Positions 26,477 to 37,114 of a stretch of DNA of 64,000 nucleotides are shown one piece after another. The notes beneath the pieces were generated by a model that was not told the origin of the DNA, ran no database searches, and saw nothing but the letters and a program-made list of their open reading frames with translations. The stretch is taken from assembly GCF_900113865.1 (NCBI RefSeq), contig NZ_FOQY01000021.1, positions 81,360-145,359 of the forward strand. Reading direction: 5' to 3'. How positions within the stretch are numbered: position 1 is the first letter of the stretch; the number at the start of each line of letters is the position of its first letter. The DNA is from Streptosporangium canum (lineage in GTDB: Bacteria; Actinomycetota; Actinomycetes; Streptosporangiales; Streptosporangiaceae). A program made the position numbers and the translations under genes.

Positions 26477-27832
26477 ATGTCGCTCCCCTCACGGGCCAAC
26501 CGCGTCACCCTGCTGGCGGGCACCATCGGGCTGGCGCTGGCCGTCACCGCCTGCGGATCCACGGAGCCCAAGCCATCGGCGAGCGGAGGCGGCAGCACCT
26601 CGGCCGAATGCGCGGCCTTCGACAAGTACGGCAAGCACGACGGCAAGACCGTCAGCATCTACTCCCCGATCCGCGACGCCGAGGCCGACCTGTTCCAGGA
26701 GGCGTGGAAGCCGTTCGCGAAGTGCACGGGAATGAAGATCACCTATGAGGGCACCGGCGAGTTCGAGGCCCAGATCCAGGTGCGCGCGGACGGCGGCAAC
26801 CCGCCGGACATCGCCTTCTTCCCGCAGCCGGGCCTGCTGGAGCGTTTCGCCAAGGCCGGCAAGCTCAAGCCCGCCTCGGCCGAGGTGAAGAAGCTGGCAG
26901 AGGAGGGCTGGTCGCCCGACTGGGCCAAATACTCCACCGTCGACGGCACCTTCTACGGCGCGCCGCTGGGCGCCAGCGTGAAGTCCTTCGTCTGGTACTC
27001 GCCGAAGATGTTCAAGGAGAAGGGCTGGACCGTCCCCACGACCTGGGACGAGCTGATGACACTCTCCGGCACGATCGCCGGCGCCGGCGTCAAGCCGTGG
27101 TGCGCGGGCATCGAGTCCGGTGACGCGACCGGATGGCCGGCCACGGACTGGATCGAGGACATCCTGCTCCGCGAGATCGGTCCCGAGGGGTACGACGAGT
27201 GGGTGAGCCACAAGCTCGCCTTCAACGACCCCAAGGTCGTCGCGGCGGTGGACAAGGTCGGCGCGATCCTCAAGAACGACAAGTTCGTCAACGGCGGCTA
27301 CGGGCCGGTGAAGTCGATCGCCAGCACCGCCTTCCAGGAGGGCGGCGTCCCGATCACGCAGGGCAAGTGCGCGCTGCACCGCCAGGCGTCCTTCTACGCC
27401 AACTTCTGGCCCGAGGGCACGAAGGTGGCCGAGGACGGCGACGTGTTCGCCTTCTACCTGCCGGGCAACGACCCGTCCAAGAAGCCGGTCCTCGGCGCGG
27501 GCGAGTTCGTGGCGGCCTTCACCGACCGTCCCGAGGTCCAGGCCGTGCAGGCATACCTCGCCTCCGCGGAGTTCCCCAACACCCGGATGAAGCTGGGGAC
27601 CTACGTCTCCGCGCGCAAGGGCGTCGACACCGCCAACGCGCAGAACCCCATCGACAAGCTCTCCATCGAGATGCTGCAGGACCCGGACACGGTCTTCCGC
27701 TTCGACGGCTCGGACCTGATGCCGGCCGCGGTCGGCGCCGGCACCTTCTGGAAGGGCATGACCGACTGGATCAACGGCAAGGACACCAAGACGGTCCTCG
27801 ACTACATCGAAGCCTCCTGGCCTAAGTCCTGA
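26477..27832 (+). CDS. sugar ABC transporter substrate-binding lipoprotein (AglE-like)
   Basis: A family-1 SBP of 451 residues with lipobox VTAC (Cys 18) and Ser/Gly-rich linker. Segments such as PDIAFFPQPGLLERF, WPATDWIEDILLREIGPEGY and ITQGKCALHRQASF resemble the alpha-glucoside binding protein AglE more than CebE (recalled). The neighbouring hydrolase is a beta-glucosidase, so the real ligand is uncertain. GGAGGAAG precedes the ATG. Confidence 0.9.
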   Translation: MSLPSRANRVTLLAGTIGLALAVTACGSTEPKPSASGGGSTSAECAAFDKYGKHDGKTVSIYSPIRDAEADLFQEAWKPFAKCTGMKITYEGTGEFEAQIQVRADGGNPPDIAFFPQPGLLERFAKAGKLKPASAEVKKLAEEGWSPDWAKYSTVDGTFYGAPLGASVKSFVWYSPKMFKEKGWTVPTTWDELMTLSGTIAGAGVKPWCAGIESGDATGWPATDWIEDILLREIGPEGYDEWVSHKLAFNDPKVVAAVDKVGAILKNDKFVNGGYGPVKSIASTAFQEGGVPITQGKCALHRQASFYANFWPEGTKVAEDGDVFAFYLPGNDPSKKPVLGAGEFVAAFTDRPEVQAVQAYLASAEFPNTRMKLGTYVSARKGVDTANAQNPIDKLSIEMLQDPDTVFRFDGSDLMPAAVGAGTFWKGMTDWINGKDTKTVLDYIEASWPKS

Positions 27833-27845
27833 TATTTACCGATAT

Positions 27846-27876
27846 GTCCGGTCCCGTGTAATCTGCGGGGCCGGAC
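27846..27876 (+). terminator. intergenic hairpin between SBP and permease genes
   Basis: GTCCGGTCCCG pairs with CGGGGCCGGAC (one G-T pair) around a 9-nt loop, 14 nt after the SBP stop. The position matches the hairpin after the SBP of the peptide operon, again suggesting partial termination to favour SBP. Confidence 0.6.
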
Positions 27877-27917
27877 CTGTCGCCCCCTCGGCACGATCCT
27901 TCCGGGAGTTCCCTCCG

Positions 27918-28889
27918 ATGGACTTCGACTTCGCCGCCGAACAGCCCAAGCTCGTTCAACTACTGATCGGCGTCGCCGCGTTCCTCGTGGTGGTCGCGGT
28001 GATCCTGTTGCTGGTCGACCGCGCCCCGATGCGGCGGCGGGCCTGGTCCCACGCGACGATCCTGCTCCTGCCCGCGCTCGCCCTCCTCGGCATCGGCCTG
28101 GTGGTGCCCGCCGTACGGACGACCCTGCTGTCGTTCATGAGCGGCGACGGCCGGGACTGGGTGGGGCTGGACAACTACGCCTGGATGTTCACCCAGCCCG
28201 AGGCCCTGACCGTGTTGCGCAACACGCTCATCTGGGTCCTGCTCGTGCCGCTGCTGGTGACCACGGTCGGGCTGGTCTACGCGGTCCTGGTGGACCGCAC
28301 CCGCTTCGAGCCGGTCGCCAAGTCGCTGGTGTTCCTGCCGATGGCGATCTCGTTCGTCGGCGCGGGCATCATCTGGCGGTTCGTCTACGCCTACCGCGCC
28401 GACGACCAGGACCAGATCGGCCTGCTCAACCAGCTCGTGGTGAGCATGGGCGGCCAGCCCCAGCAGTGGCTTCAGGAGCCGCCGCTGAACACGCTGTTCC
28501 TGATCGTGGTGATGGTCTGGATCCAGGCGGGCTTCGCCACCGTGGTGCTCTCCGCCGCGATCAAGGGAATCCCGGCGGAGATCATCGAGGCCGCCCGGCT
28601 GGACGGGGCGAGCCCGGTGCAGATGTTCTTCCGGGTGACGCTGCCCTCCATCCGCTCGGCGGTGATCGTGGTGCTGGTCACCCAGTCGATCGGCACGCTG
28701 AAGCTGTTCGACATCGTCCGCACGATGACCGGCGGCCAGTTCGACACCAGCGTCATCGCCAACGAGATGTACAACCAGGCGTTCCGCTACGGCGAGACGG
28801 GCAAGGGCGCGGCACTCGCGGTCTTCCTGTTCGTCCTGGTGACGCCCATCGTGATCTACCAGATCCGCCAGCGCCGGGAGGTCCGGTGA
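27918..28889 (+). CDS. sugar ABC transporter permease (AglF/MalF-like)
   Basis: A 323-residue inner-membrane permease with an extra N-terminal helix (about 14-35) before the MalF-type core. LVFLPMAISFVGAGIIWRFV and the EAA loop AAIKGIPAEIIEAARLDGAS are visible. The sequence is of the AglF kind. GGGAG lies upstream of the ATG. No ATPase gene is in the operon, so a shared MsiK-type ATPase elsewhere must energise it. Confidence 0.92.
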   Translation: MDFDFAAEQPKLVQLLIGVAAFLVVVAVILLLVDRAPMRRRAWSHATILLLPALALLGIGLVVPAVRTTLLSFMSGDGRDWVGLDNYAWMFTQPEALTVLRNTLIWVLLVPLLVTTVGLVYAVLVDRTRFEPVAKSLVFLPMAISFVGAGIIWRFVYAYRADDQDQIGLLNQLVVSMGGQPQQWLQEPPLNTLFLIVVMVWIQAGFATVVLSAAIKGIPAEIIEAARLDGASPVQMFFRVTLPSIRSAVIVVLVTQSIGTLKLFDIVRTMTGGQFDTSVIANEMYNQAFRYGETGKGAALAVFLFVLVTPIVIYQIRQRREVR

Positions 28890-28956
28890 GCGGGCGGGGG
28901 ATCGGGCGGGCCTGCGGGCACGGCGCCACGGGAACGTCTCCGACGAAGGAGTCCGC

Positions 28957-29907
28957 GTGACCACATTGACCGAGACCGTGGCGCGGACCAGGGCTGTCAC
29001 GGCTCCCCAGCGGGTCCGGCGGCGGCTGACCAGCCGGGTCGCCAGCGCCGTGGCGATCGTCATCGCTGTCCTGTGGACCACTCCGACCTTCGGCCTGCTG
29101 CTGTCCTCGCTGCGCCCGGAGGACCAGATCAAGTCCACCGGGTGGTGGACGTTCTTCTCCGATCCGCAGCTCACGCTGGAGAACTACCAGGAGGTGCTGT
29201 TCGGCACCTCCTCCTCCTCCGGCCAGATGATGAGCTTCCTGATCAACTCGATCGTCATCACGATCCCCTCGGTGCTCCTGCCGCTGGCCCTGTCCACCTT
29301 CGCCGCCTACGCGCTGGCCTGGCTGCCGTTCCGGGGACGCGAGTGGATCTACATCGGCGTCTTCGCGCTCCAGATCGTGCCGCTGCAGATGGCCCTGGTC
29401 CCGCTGCTGTCGTTCTTCTCCCAGGGCGTGGAGGTCTTCGGCCTCCAGGTCCTGCCCGGCTGGGAGCTGGAGGGGTCGGCCCGCTTCGTCCAGGTCTGGT
29501 TCGCGCACACCTGCTTCGCGCTGCCGCTGGGCATCTTCCTGATCCACAACTTCATGGCCGAGCTGCCGGGCGATCTCATGGAGGCCGCCCGGGTGGACGG
29601 CGCCACCCACGGCACGATCCTGCGCAAGCTGGTCCTGCCCCTGGTCGGGCCCGCGCTGGCCACCTTCGGCATCTTCCAGTTCCTCTGGGTCTGGAACGAC
29701 CTGCTGGTGGCCCTGATCTTCGCCGGCGGCACCGCGGAGACCGCCCCCATGACGGTACGGCTGGCGCAGATGGCCGGTACCAAGGGCAACGAGTGGCAGC
29801 GCCTGACCTCGGGCGCGTTCGTCTCGGTGGTCATCCCGCTGGCCGTCTTCCTGTCGATGCAGCGCTACTTCGTCCGGGGCCTGCTCGCGGGCAGCGTCAA
29901 GGGCTGA
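28957..29907 (+). CDS. sugar ABC transporter permease (AglG/MalG-like)
   Basis: A 316-residue MalG-type permease, six helices, EAA loop GDLMEAARVDGATHGTILRK. NYQEVLFGTSSSSGQMMSF near residue 75 is typical of AglG-like proteins. GTG start with AAGGAG 7 nt upstream, 67 bp after the first permease. It is the last gene of the operon. Confidence 0.92.
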   Translation: MTTLTETVARTRAVTAPQRVRRRLTSRVASAVAIVIAVLWTTPTFGLLLSSLRPEDQIKSTGWWTFFSDPQLTLENYQEVLFGTSSSSGQMMSFLINSIVITIPSVLLPLALSTFAAYALAWLPFRGREWIYIGVFALQIVPLQMALVPLLSFFSQGVEVFGLQVLPGWELEGSARFVQVWFAHTCFALPLGIFLIHNFMAELPGDLMEAARVDGATHGTILRKLVLPLVGPALATFGIFQFLWVWNDLLVALIFAGGTAETAPMTVRLAQMAGTKGNEWQRLTSGAFVSVVIPLAVFLSMQRYFVRGLLAGSVKG

Positions 29908-30004
29908 GCCCACCGCCCTCGGACCCGCCCGCCGCCCTCGGTTCCGCCCCGGACCGGCTGCCGGGTCCGCGGTCGCGGCGGGCGGCACGCGTGGGGCCGG
30001 CCGG

Positions 30005-30655
30005 TCAGGCGCGGCGGTCCGGCGCGGCCGGTTCGGTGACGGGGGAGTGGCCGGAGGCGGCGGGTTCCGTGACGGCGCGGTGGTCGGGGGCTGTGGGCTG
30101 CGCGGCGGCCGGGTCGTAGAGTCCGGCGGACGCCGGGACCTCGACCACCATCGTGTCGGCGGGGCCGGGAGCCCCTTCCATGACGGCGCGGGCGTGGTCG
30201 AGGTGCGAGGCCGCGACCAGCACGTCGTAGCGGCCGGCGACGATCGCGTTACGTGAGGCGAAGTCCCGCTTGCCGCCGGTGAAGAAGTGGTTGATGAACC
30301 CGAAGGCCGCCCCCATCACGGCGCCCCAGAGCGCAGCCCAGAGCACGAGCACGACGAACGACATCGTGGTCGAGGTGAACAGCCCGAGGAACATCCCCAC
30401 CACCGCGCCGAAGACGGCACCGCTCCCCGCCCCGGTGAGCGCGGCGCGTCCGTTGGTCATCCTGCCGGTGACGGTCTCCTCCAGCTTCAGGTCGCTGCCG
30501 ACGATCGCCACGTGCTCGACGGGGAAGCCCGCGTCGGAGAGCGAGTCCACGGCTCGCTGCGCGGCCAGGTAGTTGTCGTAGCCGACCAGCACTCTCCGGT
30601 CGACGACGACCTGGGTGGCCGGAGGGGTGGCCAGGGGGGTGGGGAGTTCCGTCAT
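30005..30655 (-). CDS. general stress protein 17M/YflT-like membrane protein
   Basis: A 216-residue protein. An N-terminal PF11181-like domain (VLVGYDNYLAAQRAVDSLSD, VEHVAIVGSDLKL) is followed by two glycine/alanine-rich helices (about 75-130) and a C-terminal tail with an imperfect duplication (PDHRAVTEPAA / SGHSPVTEPAA). Members are often induced by general stress in actinobacteria. Start chosen at MTELPTP with GAAGG 9 nt upstream; the open frame further upstream is not gene-like. Confidence 0.8.
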   Translation of the reverse strand: MTELPTPLATPPATQVVVDRRVLVGYDNYLAAQRAVDSLSDAGFPVEHVAIVGSDLKLEETVTGRMTNGRAALTGAGSGAVFGAVVGMFLGLFTSTTMSFVVLVLWAALWGAVMGAAFGFINHFFTGGKRDFASRNAIVAGRYDVLVAASHLDHARAVMEGAPGPADTMVVEVPASAGLYDPAAAQPTAPDHRAVTEPAASGHSPVTEPAAPDRRA

Positions 30656-30907
30656 GTCCGTTCGCCTTCCCGTGCGTAGAGGGGGATCCGGCCTGGCGAC
30701 TACCCTGCCCCCGGTCGACAATGCGCGATCGCGGGCGAGACCTTGTGTCCATGGAGGACATGTAATAGTTTCAAATGAAAAGTTTTCTGGCGAAAGTGGA
30801 CATAGGGCAACAAATCGCCCTGTCACTGTTAAGGTTCTTTAGCAAAAGACGCCGCCGATGCGCGGCGGTACGGGTTGTCCGGCGCTAGGTCCGCGAAGGA
30901 ACCTGGA

Positions 30908-31063
30908 ATGATCGCATTCATCGTGATGATCGAAGCAGTGCTCGCGCTCACAGGACTGATGGCACTGTGCTGTCTCACCCGCTACACGGGCAGGCGGCCG
31001 CTGTACCTGCACGACCACCGTGACCACCGTGACCGCCTGGTGGGAGCGCGAAGGCGGCGCTGA
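30908..31063 (+). CDS. possible small single-helix membrane protein
   Basis: 51 codons: a hydrophobic helix (about 3-24) then a basic tail with HDHRDHRDR. AAGGAA sits 6 nt before the ATG and an AT-rich stretch lies upstream. No family recognised. Confidence 0.4.
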   Translation: MIAFIVMIEAVLALTGLMALCCLTRYTGRRPLYLHDHRDHRDRLVGARRRR

Positions 31064-31157
31064 CCACGCCGCGGCCCGCCGGGCCGGGGCGCGAGCGCGT
31101 TCACGGCGGGGACGGGCCGCGACGGCGGCGCCGGGGGGCGCCACCGCCGGGCAGGGG

Positions 31158-32672
<1,515 letters not shown>

Positions 32673-32736
32673 TCAGAGCGGGGACTAAGATCCCATTTGC
32701 GTGAATTCAACGGGGTGGCCATGAGGAGGAGGCGCT

Positions 32737-33204
32737 GTGATCGTTGTTGACCGGCCCGAGATGATTGTCGTAGGCCATGCCGTACGGACCTCGAACGCCG
32801 ACGAGGCCGAACCGGGCAGGGGGCGGCTGGGCGCGCTGTGGGCGCGAGCGGGGGCTCCCGGAGCGTTCGCGCACGTTCCCGGCCGGGTGGACGAGAACAT
32901 CTACGCGGTGCTGACCGACTACGAGAGCGATCACCACGGCTCCTACACGCAGATCGTCGGGGTGGCCGTCCGCACCGCCGCCGCGCTGCCCGAGGGCATG
33001 GTCGCGGTCCGGGTGCCCGGCGTCCAGTCGCTGAGGCTGGAGGCCCGCGGGCCGATGCCGGGGGCACTCCTGGAGGCCTGGCAGCGGCTGTGGAAGCACA
33101 CCGAGTCCGGTGGCACCCCGCCGCGCGCCTTCACCACCGACCTGGAGGTCCACCACCCGGCGGGCGCCGACCTCTACGTGGCGGTCTTCCCGTCGATGGG
33201 CTGA
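32737..33204 (+). CDS. GyrI-like effector-binding domain protein
   Basis: A 155-residue single SHS2-type domain like those of GyrI and AraC/MerR effector domains: LGALWARAGAPGAFAH, YAVLTDYESDHHGSYTQIVG, and the ligand-pocket Glu in FTTDLEVHHP. There is no DNA-binding part, so it may bind or sequester a small molecule. GTG start after GAGGAGGAGG. Its 3' end overlaps the convergent membrane-protein gene by 31 bp. Confidence 0.8.
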   Translation: MIVVDRPEMIVVGHAVRTSNADEAEPGRGRLGALWARAGAPGAFAHVPGRVDENIYAVLTDYESDHHGSYTQIVGVAVRTAAALPEGMVAVRVPGVQSLRLEARGPMPGALLEAWQRLWKHTESGGTPPRAFTTDLEVHHPAGADLYVAVFPSMG

Positions 33205-33815
33205 CCGTCCCCGGACCGGCCGGGCGCCCTGCCGCTCCGGCCGTCCTCGTCCTGCTCCTCGTCGTCGCGGCCGTCTCCGTCGTCCGGGTCGTCCTCGTCG
33301 TCCGGCGGCGGGTCGGACATCTGCCAGCCCGCCATGAGCGACGGCAGGATGACGTGCGTCGCGATCACGCCGAACACCAGCATGACGATCGCGGCCGCCG
33401 GGATCTGTACGACCGTTTCGCCCCTGGGCATGGCGACTGAGAGCAGCACACCGAGCACGACGAGGGTCACCGTGGTGCCCCGGTGGGCGTTGGCCTGGAT
33501 CTTCTGCCGCTCGCGGGACTGGCGTTCGTCGAGGTGGCGTTCGGCCAGGCCGATCACCCCGCGGGTGACCCCGACCAGCGCCGAGTAGACCACGACGTAG
33601 ATCACCAATGCGGCGCCCGTCAGGGCGAAGGTAGTCCACATCGCGGTCAGGCTCGGCGCCAGGTAGTAGCAGACGATCGCGCTGACCCAGATCAGCCCGG
33701 CGGAGCCGGCGCCCACCCCGACGAGGATCCGGCGGCGCCCGCGGGTGGCGTACCAGGAGCGCGGGGGCCAGTCGCGGTAGCGGGCCTCCAGTTGGCCGGG
33801 GGTCAGCTCGCCCAT
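33174..33815 (-). CDS. four-helix membrane protein with acidic tail
   Basis: A 213-residue protein with helices at about 30-52, 57-82, 115-135 and 140-160, and a strongly acidic C-terminal tail (Asp/Glu-rich from residue 170). Family not identified with certainty; it resembles membrane partners found after small XRE regulators. ATG overlaps the XRE stop by one base; GTG three bases earlier is an alternative. Fourth gene of the ABC-2 operon. Confidence 0.75.
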   Translation of the reverse strand: MGELTPGQLEARYRDWPPRSWYATRGRRRILVGVGAGSAGLIWVSAIVCYYLAPSLTAMWTTFALTGAALVIYVVVYSALVGVTRGVIGLAERHLDERQSRERQKIQANAHRGTTVTLVVLGVLLSVAMPRGETVVQIPAAAIVMLVFGVIATHVILPSLMAGWQMSDPPPDDEDDPDDGDGRDDEEQDEDGRSGRAPGRSGDGQPIDGKTAT

Positions 33816-34051
33816 CACTTCACCTCACTGCCAAGCCGGGGGAACGGTCTCAGGGAGAACACGACCTCCACCGGCACCTCGAAATACTCGGCGATGCGCA
33901 GGGCGAGGAACAGGCTCGGGCTGTACTGGCCCCGCTCCAGATAGCCGATCGTCTGATAGTGGACACCCAGGGCGGCGGCCAGATCCTTGCGCGAGACGCC
34001 GCGTTCGGCTCTCAGCACCGAGATCCGGTTGTATACGTCTTCCGCGGACAT
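33815..34051 (-). CDS. small XRE-family transcriptional regulator
   Basis: 78 residues, almost only a Cro/CI-type HTH: ISVLRAERGVSRKDLAAALG and YQTIGYLERGQYSPSLFLAL, then PVEVVFSLRPF typical of the YgzD/YozG-like short regulators that accompany membrane or transporter genes. GGGAG is 9 nt before the ATG. It may control its own operon through the palindrome at 35759 (inference). Confidence 0.88.
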   Translation of the reverse strand: MSAEDVYNRISVLRAERGVSRKDLAAALGVHYQTIGYLERGQYSPSLFLALRIAEYFEVPVEVVFSLRPFPRLGSEVK

Positions 34052-34069
34052 CGTGATGCTCTCCCGGGG

Positions 34070-34906
34070 TCAGGAGGCCTGCGCCACCAGCCGGCGCTCG
34101 GCGAGCCGGGACCCGGACTCGCGCCGGGTGACCCGGCGGATCAGCCCCGGCGCCAGCAGCATACCGGCGACGGTCCACGTCGCGAGCGCGCCGGCCACCC
34201 AGGGCAGGCGCCAGCTCCCGCCGATCTCGGCGGCGAGCATGGCGTCGGGCATGAACGCCGCCCGCAGGCCGAGTCCCTGCCAGTAGAGCGGGAAGGCCTG
34301 GGAGATCCACTGGACGACCTCCGGCATGAACGTGACGGGGAGCATGACCCCCGAGGTGACCATCAGGACCATCATCGGCAGTCCCAGCAGGCCCGCCGCG
34401 GCCTTCGGCCCGGGGACCAGGCAGCCGATGACCGCCCCCAGCGGCACCACGGCGACGGTGCCCAGCAGCAGCACCCACACCAGGGTCAGCCAGTCGCGGG
34501 GCGGTGCGATGCCGCCCATGGCGAGGCCGGCGCCCACGATCAGCACGCTCTGCACGGCGATCTGGCACAGGACCGTCACCGCCCGCCCGGTGAGGTAGGC
34601 CGGGATCCCGCCGGGGATGGTCCGCAGCCGCAGCAGCGTCCCCTCCTCGCGGTCGGTGGCGATCGCCATCGGGAGGGTCATCAGGCCGTTGGAGAAGATG
34701 GTGAAGGCCAGGAACCCGACCGTCATGAACGTGCCCTGGGAGACGCCCGTCTCCCCGACCTGGCCGTCGCCGATCCAGAGCAGCAGCAGGGCGAAGACCC
34801 CCACCGTGCCGATCAGGGTGGTGAGCAGCTCCTTGCGGTCCTTGACCAGGTGCAGGTGCTCTTTCCAGCCCCGGCGCAGGCCGATGCGGAGTGACTTGAC
34901 GTTCAT
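34070..34906 (-). CDS. ABC-2 type transporter permease
   Basis: A 278-residue exporter permease with six helices and a C-terminal region including PLGAVIGCLVPGPKAAAGLL. Its ATG overlaps the ATPase stop (ATGA), so the two subunits are coupled. Substrate unknown: drug, lipid or peptide. Confidence 0.88.
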   Translation of the reverse strand: MNVKSLRIGLRRGWKEHLHLVKDRKELLTTLIGTVGVFALLLLWIGDGQVGETGVSQGTFMTVGFLAFTIFSNGLMTLPMAIATDREEGTLLRLRTIPGGIPAYLTGRAVTVLCQIAVQSVLIVGAGLAMGGIAPPRDWLTLVWVLLLGTVAVVPLGAVIGCLVPGPKAAAGLLGLPMMVLMVTSGVMLPVTFMPEVVQWISQAFPLYWQGLGLRAAFMPDAMLAAEIGGSWRLPWVAGALATWTVAGMLLAPGLIRRVTRRESGSRLAERRLVAQAS

Positions 34907-35748
34907 GCCGCCCTCCCGATGAGGCTCAGGTAGTTCTCCTCCAGCGACGGGCGCCGGATCTCCAGGCCGGGCACCGGGCCCTCGAACCTGCTGTGCAGCT
35001 CCCACGCCACCCCGGACGGGTCCGGCGTGGTCAGGACCCGCTCCCGGCCGTCCTCCAGCCAGCGGACGTGCGACTGCGCCTGTACGGCCTCCGCCAGCTC
35101 GGACGGGGTCCCGCACACGGCGATCTCCCCGCCGACCAGGATCGCGGTCCGGTGCGCCAGCTTCTCGGCCTCGGCGAGGTCGTGCGTGGTCAGCAGCACC
35201 GTGATGCCCTCGTCGGCGGCGAGCTTCTCGATCAGCAGGTGGAACTCCCGGCGCGCCTCGGGGTCGAACCCGGTCGTCGGCTCGTCGAGGAACAGCAGCT
35301 CGGGGCGGCCCACGATGCCCAGCGCGACGTCCAGCCGGCGGCGCTGGCCACCGGACAGGCGGCTGACCCGCTGCCCGGCCTGCGCGGTCAGGCCGAGCGC
35401 GGCCAGCAGCTCGTCGGGGTCGCGGGGGTCGTCGTAGAACTCGCCGAGGTGGGCCAGGAGGTCCCTGGCCCCCCACCGGGGATGGTCGCGCCAGCTCTGC
35501 AGCACGATCCCGAGCCTGGCCCGCCATGCCTCGGTGCCCCGCTCGGGGTCCACCCCCAGCACGCTCACCTCGCCGGCCGACCGGTTCCTGAAGCCCTCCA
35601 GGATCTCGATCGTGGTGGTCTTGCCCGCCCCGTTGGGGCCGAGCAGCGTGAAGATCTCACCACGCCCTATTTCGAGGTCGACGCCTCGGAGCACTTCGGC
35701 CGCGCCGTAGTTCATCCGCAGCCCGTGGACGCTCACTGCAGTATCCAT
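34903..35748 (-). CDS. ABC-2 type transporter ATP-binding protein
   Basis: A 281-residue ATPase of the drug/Na+-export (DrrA/CcmA-like) class: Walker A GPNGAGKTT, signature LSGGQRRR, Walker B LLFLDEPTTG, H-loop TTHDLAEAEK. First gene of the four-gene operon. It has no Shine-Dalgarno; a -10 box lies 7 nt upstream, so the mRNA is likely leaderless. Confidence 0.93.
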   Translation of the reverse strand: MDTAVSVHGLRMNYGAAEVLRGVDLEIGRGEIFTLLGPNGAGKTTTIEILEGFRNRSAGEVSVLGVDPERGTEAWRARLGIVLQSWRDHPRWGARDLLAHLGEFYDDPRDPDELLAALGLTAQAGQRVSRLSGGQRRRLDVALGIVGRPELLFLDEPTTGFDPEARREFHLLIEKLAADEGITVLLTTHDLAEAEKLAHRTAILVGGEIAVCGTPSELAEAVQAQSHVRWLEDGRERVLTTPDPSGVAWELHSRFEGPVPGLEIRRPSLEENYLSLIGRAA

Positions 35749-35755
35749 ATGTAGA

Positions 35756-35785
35756 AATGTAGTAGGTCTACTACGTTTTGAGCAA
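35756..35785 (-). promoter_or_regulatory. leaderless promoter with overlapping operator, ABC-2 operon
   Basis: Minus strand: -35 TTGCTC (35785-35780), 18-nt spacer, -10 TACATT (35761-35756), 7 nt, ATG. The inverted repeat GTAGTAG-N2-CTACTAC at 35759-35774 overlaps the -10, a classic repressor position. Confidence 0.6.
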
Positions 35786-35796
35786 CTCTCAATACG

Positions 35797-35828
35797 AAAA
35801 GCGGTACACCTGGGACAGGTGTACCGCT
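35797..35828 (-). terminator. intrinsic terminator of the P450 operon
   Basis: A perfect 13-bp stem (AGCGGTACACCTG / CAGGTGTACCGCT, 3-nt loop) is followed on the minus strand by TTTT, 62 bp after the P450 stop. Confidence 0.85.
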
Positions 35829-35890
35829 CCTGACCTGTGCGGATCAGAGATCGGGCGGAGGCAGGCCGGGCCCGTCCGCGGGGCCGGTGC

Positions 35891-37114
35891 TCAGCGCGGC
35901 TCCAGGATCACGGGGAAGGAGGTGACGCCCCTGACGAAGGCGTTGGGCAGGATGCGGGGGCCCTGGTCGTCGGCCCGCGCCGCCGAGCCGACCCGGCGGA
36001 CGAACTCCTCGAAGAAGATCCGCAGCTCCAGTCGGGCCAGCGCGGCGCCGAGGCAGAAATGGGTGCCGAGGCCGAAGGCGATGTGGCCGCCGGGCGCGCG
36101 GGTGACGTCGAAGACGCCGGGGTCGTCGAAGACCGACGGATCCCGGTTGGCGGAGCCGTACATCAGCAGGACCTGCTGGCCCTCGGAGATCTCCTGACCC
36201 CGCAGGACGGTGTCCCGGGTGGCGGTCCGGCACATGTTGAGGATCGGGGTGGTCCAGCGGATGAACTCCTCGACCGCGTCGCCGATCAGCGCCGGGTTCT
36301 CCCGCAGCCTCCGCCACTGGAGGGGATGCTCGATCAGCGCGTCGATCGCGGTGGCGATGACGGTCCTGGTGGTCTCGGCGCCGCCGTCCAGCAGCAGCAG
36401 CGCCTCGTTGGCCAGGCGGTCGTCGTCGTAGCCGGGCTGCCGGCTCCAGGCCGAGATCAGGTCGTCGTGCGGGCATCCGCGCCGCTCGGCCGCCAGGTCC
36501 AGCACGGCGGTCGCGAACTCGCCGGCCGCGACGGCGGCCTCGTGGGTGACGTATCGCAGGCCGCCGCCGGCCACGATCGTCGTCTCCGACCAGTGGACCA
36601 GCTCCGGCCAGAGCTCGTCGGGGAAGCCCAGCAGCCAGCCGATCATCCGGCCCGGCAGCGGGGCGGCCAGCGCCGGGACGGCGTCCACGGCGCGCCGGTC
36701 CAGGGCGTCGTCGATGAGCTCGGTGACCACGGCCCGGATCCGGTCGGTGTATCTCTCCGCCACGTAGCGCGGGGTGAAGCGCTTGTAGACCAGGCGGCGG
36801 CGCTCGGCGTGCTCGGGGTCGTCCAGCCCGATCATCGACGGGTCGCTGGGGAGCTGCGGGCGGTAGCCGCCGGTGTTGGTCCAGAGCTTCGGGGCCCGCT
36901 CGATCGCGGAGACGTCGGCGTGCCGGGAGACGCCCCACAGGCCGTTGCCCGCGTCGAAGTGGACCGGCGCGTGCTCGCGCAGCCAGGCGTAGACCCGCCA
37001 GGGGTCGCCGGCGTACATGTCGCCGTCGAGCAGGTCGATCCCGGCCGGGTCGAGCGCCGGTGCCGCGGCGCGCGGTGCGGCCGGCCGGTCCTCCTCGGGG
37101 AAGGGGGCGTTCAT
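35891..37114 (-). CDS. cytochrome P450 (racemase operon)
   Basis: A soluble bacterial P450 of 407 residues. The I-helix is LLLLDGGAETTRTV, ExxR lies in the FTR/EEFIRW region, and the heme-binding loop is FGLGTHFCLG with the cysteine ligand. ATG start after GGGAGG; a GTG 6 nt upstream lies inside that site. It is cotranscribed with the alpha-methylacyl-CoA racemase, suggesting a branched lipid or sterol-like substrate. The redox partner is not encoded nearby. Confidence 0.9.
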   Translation of the reverse strand: MNAPFPEEDRPAAPRAAAPALDPAGIDLLDGDMYAGDPWRVYAWLREHAPVHFDAGNGLWGVSRHADVSAIERAPKLWTNTGGYRPQLPSDPSMIGLDDPEHAERRRLVYKRFTPRYVAERYTDRIRAVVTELIDDALDRRAVDAVPALAAPLPGRMIGWLLGFPDELWPELVHWSETTIVAGGGLRYVTHEAAVAAGEFATAVLDLAAERRGCPHDDLISAWSRQPGYDDDRLANEALLLLDGGAETTRTVIATAIDALIEHPLQWRRLRENPALIGDAVEEFIRWTTPILNMCRTATRDTVLRGQEISEGQQVLLMYGSANRDPSVFDDPGVFDVTRAPGGHIAFGLGTHFCLGAALARLELRIFFEEFVRRVGSAARADDQGPRILPNAFVRGVTSFPVILEPR

